Source: Chloroflexota bacterium
GTDB lineage: Bacteria; Chloroflexota; Anaerolineae; B4-G1
Length of the DNA: 11,366 nucleotides
Direction: 5' to 3'
Assembly: GCA_024232355.1 (NCBI GenBank)
Contig: JAAEPW010000456.1
Coordinates: forward strand, 1 to 11,366
The notes beneath the pieces were generated by a model. The model was given only the letters and a program-made list of their open reading frames with translations, did no database searches and was not told the origin of the DNA. Positions 1-5,907 of the stretch are shown piece by piece. The position numbers and the translations under genes were made by a program. Every line of letters begins with the position of its first letter. Within the stretch, counting starts at the first letter, position 1.

Positions 1-10
1 ACCACGCCAG

Positions 11-44
11 GCATTCCCACCATAATCAACATCGCTGGGAATGC
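11..44. repeat. Inverted repeat, 9-bp perfect stem
   Basis: The arms GCATTCCCA (11-19) and TGGGAATGC (36-44) are perfect reverse complements around a 16-nt loop. A T-run begins 20 bases later (64-69). That is too far away for a canonical intrinsic terminator, so this may be the end of an upstream transcription unit, part of another repeat family, or chance. Confidence 0.4.
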
Positions 45-92
45 GTCGCCCCCTCTCCCCTCATTTTTTGCGAAATTCCCCCCTGCACAAAT

Positions 93-121
93 TTGCACAG
101 AACAAGGGAAAAGAGTATACT
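93..121 (+). promoter_or_regulatory. Candidate sigma70-like promoter for cas6
   Basis: TATACT (116-121) matches the -10 consensus at 5 of 6 positions. TTGCAC (93-98) lies 17 bp upstream but matches TTGACA at only 3 of 6. Transcription would start near 128. TGCACA occurs twice around the -35 position (84-99 area), which could be a binding site or chance. No better promoter was found before cas6. Confidence 0.4.
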
Positions 122-210
122 AACCATGCACAAACCCCGCAACTCAACACCGAGTCCGGGGCCATGATCCAGGCGGTGGGCCCGCCCAGACAGAGAAATA
201 ATAACACAAT

Positions 211-228
211 GCTTGTCGTTAGACAAGC
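211..228 (+). promoter_or_regulatory. Hairpin in cas6 leader, 7-bp stem with GTTA loop
   Basis: GCTTGTC (211-217), GTTA (218-221) and GACAAGC (222-228) form a perfect 7-bp stem with a four-base loop. The CRISPR repeat downstream has the same architecture: a 7-bp stem closed by GTTA. The stem sequences differ. The hairpin is seen directly; any link to Cas6 binding or autoregulation is inference. Confidence 0.5.
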
Positions 229-314
229 CGCCCACTTTCAAGCGGTTTTATGATCGCTCTACAGTGCGGCGTTTTTTTACATACGCCAATAACACAACCC
301 TTTTAGGAGCCTCT

Positions 315-1145
315 ATGCTTACGAGCCTGGTATTCACCCTCACCACCGGCACACCCCTCACATTTCCCCCTCACCTGGGCCGTGCCAGCCACGCGGCTTT
401 TCTGCGTCTCGTCTCCCAAACCAACGCCGACCTGGCCGAGCAGCTCCACGCTCCCAACCAACGCCGCCCGTTCACCTGCTCCAACCTTTGGGGAGTTCGC
501 CGCCAAGGACGCACCTTGACCCTCGCCCCCGGCGCATCCGCCTTTTTACGTTTCACCGGCCTCACGCCCCAAGTCTCCAGCCATCTTGAGCAACTGACCC
601 TAGACCCGCCGCCCCACATCGAGCTAGAAGGAAGCAAACTAACAGTCCATCAAGCCACTCTGGATCCCGACACCCACCCCTGGGCCAACCACACCACCTA
701 CGAACAACTGGCCTCTATCCACCTGCTCCCCGGCGAAACGACGTCCCATCGTGCCGAACTCGAATTTGCCGCCCCCACCGCCTTTCGCTCCGCCGGTCGT
801 ACACTCCCCTTTCCCTTGCCCGCCCTGGTGTATGGTGGCCTGCTAGAAAAGTGGAATACCTTTGCGCCCGTCTCCGTATCGGAAGATGCGCGCCGCTTTG
901 CAGAAGAATGCTTGGCGGCCAGCCGCTATAAACTCTCTACCCGTGCCATCGCTGCCAAACAAAAATCCATCCAGATCGGCTTTGTGGGACGCTGCCGTTA
1001 CGTGGCCCTCAACAAAGACCGGTACTGGCTGGGAGTGATCCAACTGCTCACCGACTATGCCTTTTATGCGGGCATCGGCTACCAAACAACCATCGGGATG
1101 GGCCAGGCACGGCGTGCCCTCCCCCTGCAAAACGTAAAAAAATGA
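315..1145 (+). CDS. cas6: CRISPR pre-crRNA endoribonuclease Cas6
   Basis: Cas6 cuts the array transcript at the base of each repeat hairpin, leaving an 8-nt repeat-derived 5' handle on the crRNA, here for delivery to the Csm complex. The 276-residue product has the size and two-ferredoxin-fold layout expected of Cas6. The C-terminal glycine-rich signature is clear at residues 247-267 (DYAFYAGIGYQT then TIGMGQARR). An N-terminal GRASHAAFLRLV segment (residues 22-33) carries His26, a plausible general acid/base by position, though Cas6 catalytic residues vary. I chose the ATG at 315 because AGGAG (305-309) sits 5 bases before it and the protein then begins with the usual Cas6 beta strand (LTSLVFTLTT); a TTG at 213 would add 34 unrelated residues. 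The stop overlaps the next gene's start (ATGA, 1142-1145), indicating translational coupling. Identification is firm; substrate matching to the array at 11229 is inferred from linkage. Confidence 0.93.
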   Translation: MLTSLVFTLTTGTPLTFPPHLGRASHAAFLRLVSQTNADLAEQLHAPNQRRPFTCSNLWGVRRQGRTLTLAPGASAFLRFTGLTPQVSSHLEQLTLDPPPHIELEGSKLTVHQATLDPDTHPWANHTTYEQLASIHLLPGETTSHRAELEFAAPTAFRSAGRTLPFPLPALVYGGLLEKWNTFAPVSVSEDARRFAEECLAASRYKLSTRAIAAKQKSIQIGFVGRCRYVALNKDRYWLGVIQLLTDYAFYAGIGYQTTIGMGQARRALPLQNVKK

Positions 1146-2005
1146 CCATACCATCCGTGCTGATCGCCCCAGTGGGGTCCAAACCCCAACTCGTGACCAT
1201 CGCCCTCGACCTTTTACAACAACAAAACGAGGACGTGCAAGAGGTCATTGTCATTCACACCACCTTGGATCGTCCCACCACTCGCCTCTCTGTGACCTCC
1301 CTGGGCCAGGAATTCCCCGGCGCCTATCCTGGCACTCACCTGCGCCCCATCTGCCTGTGTGACGAGCGCGGCATCCCCCTCGACGACATAGATAACCCAC
1401 CCGCCGCCCGCGAGGCATTTCGCATCCTCTATCGGGAGACCAAAGCCGCCAAACAAGCAGGCTGGCGCGTCCACCTCTCCATCGCCGGTGGACGCAAGAT
1501 TATCGCCGTCTATGGTATGGCGGTGGCGCAGCTCCTCTTTGACGAGAACGACCGGGTCTGGCACATCTTTTCAACGCCCGCCCTCATCGAGGCCAAGGCC
1601 CTCCACCCCGCGTTAGATGAGGCTGCCCTGATCCACGTCCCCGTCCTCCGCTGGTCTGACGTCAGCCCCGTCCTCACCGACCTGATCCTGAGCGACGATC
1701 CCTTTGAGGCACTTGAACGCCAGGAAGAACTACGCCAGGCCAACACCCTGCGCCCAGTCCAGATCTTTGTCGAACAGGTACTGACCCCCGCAGAGCGCAG
1801 CGTGGTACAACTCGTCGTTTGCGAGGGTCTCACCGACATCCAGATCGCCGAGCAAACCAATCGCAGTTCCAAGACAGTGGGCCATCACCTTTCATCCGCC
1901 TACCGCAAAGCACGCGTAACCTTTGACATGAACCACGCCGACCGGCACACGCTCACGTCGCTGCTGTCAACATACTACATGGTCGCTCGAAAAGAAGAAA
2001 AATAG
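1142..2005 (+). CDS. CARF-domain (NE0113-like) protein with C-terminal LuxR/GerE HTH
   Basis: The 287-residue protein has two parts. Residues 1-170 resemble the NE0113 type of CARF protein (Pfam PF09623, some members of which are labelled CRISPR-associated ring nucleases): a first-strand LIAPVGSKPQLVTIALDLL motif at 7-25 and the signature HLSIAGGRKIIAVYG at 111-125, followed by DENDRVWHI at 134-142. Such domains bind cyclic oligoadenylate, and some also degrade it. Residues about 214-275 form a LuxR/GerE four-helix DNA-binding domain: LTPAERSVVQLVVCEGLTD, then IAEQTNRSSKTVGHHLSSAY, the recognition-helix region. The long acidic linker 180-200 joins them. It overlaps cas6 by 4 nt (ATGA). Two dyads, likely operators, overlap its stop codon. 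CARF-HTH regulators are known (archaeal Csa3), but those use a winged HTH; a LuxR-type HTH on this CARF type is unusual to me. I infer a messenger-controlled transcription factor of the Csm operon; whether it also cleaves cyclic oligoadenylate cannot be told from sequence. Confidence 0.8.
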   Translation: MTIPSVLIAPVGSKPQLVTIALDLLQQQNEDVQEVIVIHTTLDRPTTRLSVTSLGQEFPGAYPGTHLRPICLCDERGIPLDDIDNPPAAREAFRILYRETKAAKQAGWRVHLSIAGGRKIIAVYGMAVAQLLFDENDRVWHIFSTPALIEAKALHPALDEAALIHVPVLRWSDVSPVLTDLILSDDPFEALERQEELRQANTLRPVQIFVEQVLTPAERSVVQLVVCEGLTDIQIAEQTNRSSKTVGHHLSSAYRKARVTFDMNHADRHTLTSLLSTYYMVARKEEK

Positions 2006-2043
2006 GGAGACTTCCCTATATAAAGATAGGGAGACTTCCCGAT
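2002..2043. promoter_or_regulatory. Twin 18-bp dyads, candidate operators for the CARF-LuxR protein
   Basis: ATAGGGA-GACT-TCCCTAT (2002-2019) is a perfect 7+4+7 inverted repeat. It recurs at 2026-2043 with one broken pair (TCCCGAT). The 15-bp core ATAGGGAGACTTCCC is identical in both copies, starting exactly 24 bp apart, with six bases (ATAAAG) between the dyads. The first overlaps the stop codon of the CARF-HTH gene. Relative to a start site predicted near 2077 from the TACAAT box, the dyads centre at about -42.5 and -66.5, the usual activator positions for LuxR-family proteins, whose sites are 18-20 bp dyads. Binding by the neighbouring protein is inference. The alternative is a short dispersed palindromic repeat. 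Confidence 0.6.
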
Positions 2044-2064
2044 GCGCACCGCTCCAAAATACTG

Positions 2065-2070
2065 TACAAT
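2065..2070 (+). promoter_or_regulatory. -10 box of the zinc-ribbon/csm operon promoter
   Basis: TACAAT matches the -10 consensus at 5 of 6 positions, predicting a start near 2077 and a leader of about 23 nt before the ATG at 2100. No good -35 hexamer exists at the expected spacing (bases 2041-2048 are GATGCGCA), which fits an activator-dependent promoter. The surrounding TACTGTACAAT matches the CRISPR leader promoter TATGGTACAAT (11129-11139) at 9 of 11 bases. Confidence 0.5.
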
Positions 2071-2099
2071 GGGTACAAAATCACACCCAGGAGAGTGGC

Positions 2100-2294
2100 A
2101 TGGACAAATGTCCCACCTGCGAAGAAACGCTCCGCGATGCCATCGTCGTCTGTGCCCACTGTGGGCAGACACTGCCCCTGCAAGTCGTCGTTGTGAGCGA
2201 AGGCAGCCACGGTGGAGGATTCGCCCTGGTAAAGAACATGGATGAGCTGAATGAACCGATTTTAGCAGAACAGGAGGAGGTCGATGATCAATGA
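2100..2294 (+). CDS. Small zinc-ribbon protein (UPF0547-like) with acidic tail
   Basis: This 64-residue protein opens with a four-cysteine zinc ribbon, CPTC at 4-7 and CAHC at 18-21 spaced by ten residues. The arrangement KCPTCEETLRDAIVVCAHCG is the pattern of the UPF0547 zinc-ribbon family (PF10571). A beta-like VVVV stretch and a glycine turn follow (29-41). The last 18 residues (47-64) contain eight Asp/Glu and no Lys/Arg. The start is supported by AGGAGAG (2089-2095) six bases upstream of the ATG when measured from AGGAG. The stop overlaps the cas10 start (ATGA, 2291-2294), and it is the first gene of the effector operon, so its product is likely made together with Csm1. There is no membrane segment or signal peptide. 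I do not recognise it as a named Cas protein. A metal-stabilised adaptor or nucleic-acid-binding accessory is possible but unproven. Confidence 0.75.
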   Translation: MDKCPTCEETLRDAIVVCAHCGQTLPLQVVVVSEGSHGGGFALVKNMDELNEPILAEQEEVDDQ

Positions 2295-4696
2295 CAAATA
2301 AACAAAAGAGTAACGATCAAATCTATCTGGCGGCGCTTGCCGGTCTGCTCCACGATGTGGGCAAGCTCGCCCAAAGGGCAGACTGGCAGCACGGAAAACA
2401 CGCCGAAGTTGGGGCCGAGTTCGTCCGCCAATATGTGCCGGAGCAGTGGCGGGAGTACCTCTACCCGGTGATGGGCCACCACGACAAACCCTTGGAAGGA
2501 CACTCAACCAAGGTCGTGGCCTTGGCCGACCGTCTCTCTGCCGGAGAACGTGCGGAAGAACAGACGGCGCAGCCCAAGCAACTGCTCTCTATCTTTTGCC
2601 GTCTGAAAGCCGACGGAAAAAAAGCGCCAGAAAAGCAATACTGGCCGCTAAAACCCCTGGCGCTTCAAGATGACGTTATCTTTCCTGCTGGAGAAAGCAG
2701 TGCGGACTATGCAGATTTGTGGCCTGGGTTCGAACGGGATGTAAAAGCGCTGCACGATGCTCACGCAGAGGATGGTGACCTGGCAACTTATCTGGAAAGT
2801 CTGCTTCTGTCGATGCAGCGCTACACATGGTGTGTTCCTTCGGCCTACTATCGCTCGCTGCCCGACGTGAGCCTCTACGACCACAGTCGCGCGACGGCGG
2901 CGCTGGCCGCTTGTTTTGTGGGGATGGACGAGGCGGTATTGGATGATCTGCTGCGCGATTCCAATAAAAAGACAGACGTGGCTCTTCTGGTGGGCGGCGA
3001 TGTCTCCGGCGTGCAGGACTTTATCTATACGATTACGGCCAAAGGCGCGGCCAAGGGACTGCGCGGACGCTCGTTCTATTTGGAACTGCTCACCGAGGCC
3101 GTGGTCCGCTTCATCCTGCGAGAACTGGGTCTGCCCATTACCAATCTGATCTATACCGGCGGCGGCCACTTTTACCTGCTGGCTCCCCTTGGGACAGAGT
3201 CAGATCTGGAACAAATTCGCGCCCAGATCAGCCACAAACTGCTAACCCATCACCTGGGTGACATATATCTGGCCCTGGGTTGGACGCCCATCTCATCTAG
3301 CGAGTTTGACCGCGCGCGCTTTGGTGAAAAGTGGGGCGAGGTGTCGCAAGAAATGAACGAGGCCAAGCGCCAGCGTTTTGCCGAACTCGATGACGCCGAG
3401 ACATTGACGGACAAAGTCTTTGGTCCTATGGGCGAAGGCGGCGACGGGGATAAAGAGTGCCAAGTTTGCCACTATGAAGGACCTGATGTCAAGACAGAAC
3501 ACGCGGGCGACGAGGAAAAAGAGCGCCGCATCTGCGCCTTTTGCGAGTCGTTAGAAACCCTGGGAACCGACCTGCGCGATGCCGCTTACCTGTTGCTGGG
3601 CGAGGTCGAGCCGGAGGATGCAGAACGGGCGGGATATGAGGAGGCGCTGCGCTCATTCGGGTTGGTGTTGGGCTTTGCCCAGACCAATGGGACGTTCACC
3701 TTGCACTTGCCCGACGACGTTCAACGAGCCACGCTCCTGGCAATGCGCGACTTGCCAGATATCACCGAGGTGACCGCTCGCACATCTCGGCGTCTCGGCT
3801 GCCCCGTCGCGCCTGGCACCCGTTATACCGTCAATGTTACGCCGCGCAAGCCAGATGGCGACATTGCCACATTTGATTGGCTGCAAGCGCAGTCCCAAGG
3901 TGTCAAACGGCTGGGCGTGCTGCGCATGGACGTGGACGATCTGGGCGACCTGCTCAAGTGGGGAATGGAGGGAAACGCGACGCTTTCCCGCGTGGCATCC
4001 TTCAACTTTAGCCTCTCCCTCTTTTTTGAGGGCTGGGTGGGCGAATTGTGCCGCCGGATCAACAACACCGGGACAGACAAAGTCTATGCCATCTACTCTG
4101 GCGGCGATGACCTCTTTGTCGTCGGCGCGTGGGACGTGCTGCCAGAGTTAGCAAACAGAATCCGCCAGGATTTGAAACGTTTTGCGGCCCAGCACCCGGA
4201 CGTTCACCTCTCTGGCGGGCTGACCCTTCACGGCGGCAAGTATCCGCTTTACCAGGCCGCTCACGACGCCGAGAATGCACTCAACACAGCCAAAGACCTT
4301 GAACGACCGAACGGCCGCAACAAGGACGCCTTTAATTTTTTGGACCTGACCATTCCTTGGGAAAAATTTGACGTTTTGGAGAATGAGAAAAATCGCTTGA
4401 GAGAGTTGGTGGAGAATACAGATGTTGATCGCGCGCTGCTACGCACACTACTGCAGCTATACGCCCATTTCACCGACACTGCCCGTAAGCACGGCAAAAC
4501 GTATTGGGGGCCATGGATGTGGCAGGGAGCCTACTCCCTCAAACGAATGGAAAGCCGCTGCAAGGATAAAGAGGTCCAGGAAAAGATCAAACAAATTCGA
4601 GAATCCTTCAAGAAGGATCAATTTAGTTACATTGAGACGCTAGGCCCTGCCGCGCGATGGGCCGAACTATTGATGAGAAAGGAGCAAAACAAATGA
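2291..4696 (+). CDS. csm1: Type III-A Cas10/Csm1, HD nuclease and cyclic oligoadenylate synthase
   Basis: Cas10 is the large subunit of the Csm complex. On target RNA binding its palm domain converts ATP into cyclic oligoadenylate, and its HD domain cuts single-stranded DNA. At 801 residues it has the expected size. Domains in order: HD with His21-Asp22 in LLHDVGKLAQ, then GHHDKP (62-67) and ALADRLSAGER (77-87); first palm-like region with GGDVSGVQDFIY (235-246) and YTGGGHFYL (288-296); zinc finger with CQVC (390-393) and CAFC (415-418); second palm with LGVLRMDVDDLGDLL (541-555) and the intact catalytic YSGGDDLF (602-609); C-terminal helical domain ending with YIETLGPAARWAELL. Both enzymatic centres look intact, so the locus should signal to the CARF proteins encoded on either side. 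It overlaps the zinc-ribbon gene (ATGA, 2291-2294) and csm2 (ATGA, 4693-4696). The last few hundred bases look AT-richer than the middle. Confidence 0.97.
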   Translation: MTNKQKSNDQIYLAALAGLLHDVGKLAQRADWQHGKHAEVGAEFVRQYVPEQWREYLYPVMGHHDKPLEGHSTKVVALADRLSAGERAEEQTAQPKQLLSIFCRLKADGKKAPEKQYWPLKPLALQDDVIFPAGESSADYADLWPGFERDVKALHDAHAEDGDLATYLESLLLSMQRYTWCVPSAYYRSLPDVSLYDHSRATAALAACFVGMDEAVLDDLLRDSNKKTDVALLVGGDVSGVQDFIYTITAKGAAKGLRGRSFYLELLTEAVVRFILRELGLPITNLIYTGGGHFYLLAPLGTESDLEQIRAQISHKLLTHHLGDIYLALGWTPISSSEFDRARFGEKWGEVSQEMNEAKRQRFAELDDAETLTDKVFGPMGEGGDGDKECQVCHYEGPDVKTEHAGDEEKERRICAFCESLETLGTDLRDAAYLLLGEVEPEDAERAGYEEALRSFGLVLGFAQTNGTFTLHLPDDVQRATLLAMRDLPDITEVTARTSRRLGCPVAPGTRYTVNVTPRKPDGDIATFDWLQAQSQGVKRLGVLRMDVDDLGDLLKWGMEGNATLSRVASFNFSLSLFFEGWVGELCRRINNTGTDKVYAIYSGGDDLFVVGAWDVLPELANRIRQDLKRFAAQHPDVHLSGGLTLHGGKYPLYQAAHDAENALNTAKDLERPNGRNKDAFNFLDLTIPWEKFDVLENEKNRLRELVENTDVDRALLRTLLQLYAHFTDTARKHGKTYWGPWMWQGAYSLKRMESRCKDKEVQEKIKQIRESFKKDQFSYIETLGPAARWAELLMRKEQNK

Positions 4697-5094
4697 GTCA
4701 GATAAACTTGAACGCCATAATCGCCCAGGGCGACGCCCAAATACTGGTCACTGAGGCCGAGGCGCTAGGCAAGCAACTGGTTCAGCAACGATTGAGCACC
4801 AACCAAATCCGCAATATCTTTGGCACGGTGCGTCGCATCGAGATGAACTGGCCCGAGAACCCAAAGGATGAAGCCGAGCGCCAGCGCGTCACCAAGGCTC
4901 AACGAGAGCTATTGCTGCTCAAGCCCAAGATGGCCTATCAGGCCAAGCGAGAGCGGGGGAGAGGCGTTGGGGTGCTCACCGACATCCTCACTAATGCCAT
5001 CGACTTGGTTGGCAACGACCGGAGCAAGTTCCAACATTTTGTAGATTTCTTTGAGGCCATCTTGGCCTATCACAAAGCCCATGGCGGCAATTAG
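4693..5094 (+). CDS. csm2: Csm2, small (Cas11-type) subunit of the Csm complex
   Basis: Csm2 is the helical small subunit that lines the Csm filament beside Csm3 and contacts the crRNA-target duplex. The 133-residue product is predicted all-helical, as expected. Visible family features are LSTNQIRNIFGTVRRIE (35-51), the LLLLKPKMAYQAKR segment (73-86) typical of Csm2, and a C-terminal helix FQHFVDFFEAILAYHK (113-128). The middle of the chain is rich in Lys and Arg. I chose the ATG at 4693 rather than 4657: AAAGGAG (4678-4684) lies 8 bases upstream, and ATGA overlaps the csm1 stop. The TAG stop (5092-5094) overlaps the AGGAG of csm3. Its position between csm1 and csm3 is the canonical III-A order. 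Confidence 0.92.
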   Translation: MSQINLNAIIAQGDAQILVTEAEALGKQLVQQRLSTNQIRNIFGTVRRIEMNWPENPKDEAERQRVTKAQRELLLLKPKMAYQAKRERGRGVGVLTDILTNAIDLVGNDRSKFQHFVDFFEAILAYHKAHGGN

Positions 5095-5105
5095 GAGATA
5101 TTGCA

Positions 5106-5906
5106 ATGACAAAAACAGCTAACCTGTACGGACGTGTGTTCATCGAGTGCGAGATCGAGACCAAGACCGGCCTTCACATCGGCGGGGCCGAAAGCTCCCT
5201 CTCCATCGGCGGCGTGGATAACGTCATTATCCGCGACCAGCTTTCCAAGCGACCCTACGTTCCCGGCTCATCGCTCAAGGGCAAAATGCGCTCCCAGATG
5301 GAAAAGTTCCACGGCCTGCCTCAGAACCGGCGTATTGGGCAAGTTACCATTCACACTTGTAAGAGCGGTCAAGAGTACGCTAACTGTATCATCTGCCACA
5401 TTTATGGATTGCCCGGCGATAGCGACTTTTCCACCTCTACCCGCTTGGTGGTACGCGATGTGCAGTTGAGTGAAGACAGCGTCACCAAACTAGACGCGGC
5501 CAAGACCGACCTACCCTTCAGCGAGGTCAAATGGGAGGCCACCATCGACCGCGTCACCTCTGCCGCCACGCCCCGCCAGATGGAGCGCGTACCCGCCGGG
5601 GCCGTCTTTGGTCCAGCCGAACTGGTCTACTCTATTTACGATGCCGCCGATGTGGGCCGCTTTGTCAACGTCATCGAGGGGATGCAACTCTTGGAGGACG
5701 ACTACCTGGGCGGCTCTGGATCTCGTGGCTCCGGCAAGGTCGCTTTCCGCAATATCACAATAAAGGCCAAGGCCCGCGATAACTACCGTCATGGCAAGAA
5801 CTATGAGCGTTCGTTCGACACACTTGACGACCTCGCGGCGGCGCTGCCCGCCGTGATCGCGTGGCTAGAAAAGGACGGTGTGCCTGTTCCCGTCAAGGAG
5901 GGCTGA
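5106..5906 (+). CDS. csm3: Csm3, Cas7-type backbone subunit and target RNA ribonuclease
   Basis: Csm3 forms the helical backbone over the crRNA and cuts bound target RNA at 6-nt intervals. The 266-residue product matches well: TGLHIGGAESSLSIGGVDNV (21-40) contains the catalytic-loop Asp38, equivalent by alignment to Asp32 of Staphylococcus epidermidis Csm3, followed by IIRD (41-44) and YVPGSSLKGKMRSQMEK (51-67). A metal-binding cluster is visible at His83, Cys85, Cys94, Cys97 and probably His98. The segment from INRVT-like TIDRVTSAATPRQMERV (146-162) corresponds to the conserved thumb/PRQ(I/M)ERV motif, and the glycine-rich DDYLGGSGSRGSGKV lies at 198-212. AGGAG (5093-5097) is 8 bases upstream of the ATG. 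RNA cleavage is expected to be active, which would also limit Cas10 signalling. Confidence 0.96.
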   Translation: MTKTANLYGRVFIECEIETKTGLHIGGAESSLSIGGVDNVIIRDQLSKRPYVPGSSLKGKMRSQMEKFHGLPQNRRIGQVTIHTCKSGQEYANCIICHIYGLPGDSDFSTSTRLVVRDVQLSEDSVTKLDAAKTDLPFSEVKWEATIDRVTSAATPRQMERVPAGAVFGPAELVYSIYDAADVGRFVNVIEGMQLLEDDYLGGSGSRGSGKVAFRNITIKAKARDNYRHGKNYERSFDTLDDLAAALPAVIAWLEKDGVPVPVKEG

Positions 5907-5907
5907 T

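Larger units (their letters stand above)
1..314. other. Gene-free upstream region and cas6 5' leader
   Basis: No convincing coding sequence is seen on either strand. The region holds a 9-bp inverted repeat (11-44), a T-run (64-69), a sigma70-like promoter candidate (93-121) and a series of small hairpins just upstream of cas6: 211-228 (7-bp stem, GTTA loop), a weak 4-bp CCGC/GCGG stem (228-245) followed by TTTT, and a 5-bp GGCGT/ACGCC stem (268-287) whose loop is mostly a T-run. If transcription begins near 128, cas6 mRNA would carry a structured leader of roughly 185 nt, unusually long beside the other genes here, most of which start within a few bases of their neighbour. A regulatory role for this leader is inference. 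Confidence 0.6.

Noticed and set aside
11..44. Remnant CRISPR repeat at the left edge
   Set aside because: The stem GCATTCCCA/TGGGAATGC differs in sequence and loop length (16 against 4) from the repeat at 11229, and no second copy is present.
26..253. Two overlapping frames of about 70 codons upstream of cas6, one on each strand
   Set aside because: No ribosome site of quality, no recognisable motif, and they cross the promoter candidate and hairpins.
213..314. Longer cas6 starting at a TTG at 213
   Set aside because: The added 34 residues lie in the hairpin-rich leader and have no Cas6 similarity; AGGAG at 305-309 points to the ATG at 315.
2262..2507. Antisense frames opposite the start of cas10
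   Set aside because: Shadow of the HD-domain coding sequence; low-complexity Arg/Pro-rich translation with no motif.
4657..4692. Upstream start for csm2 at 4657
   Set aside because: It would place 36 bases inside csm1; AAAGGAG at 4678-4684 and the ATGA overlap support 4693.
5878..5907. Upstream start for csm4 at 5878
   Set aside because: It lies inside the end of csm3, and AAGGAGG at 5895-5901 serves the ATG at 5908.
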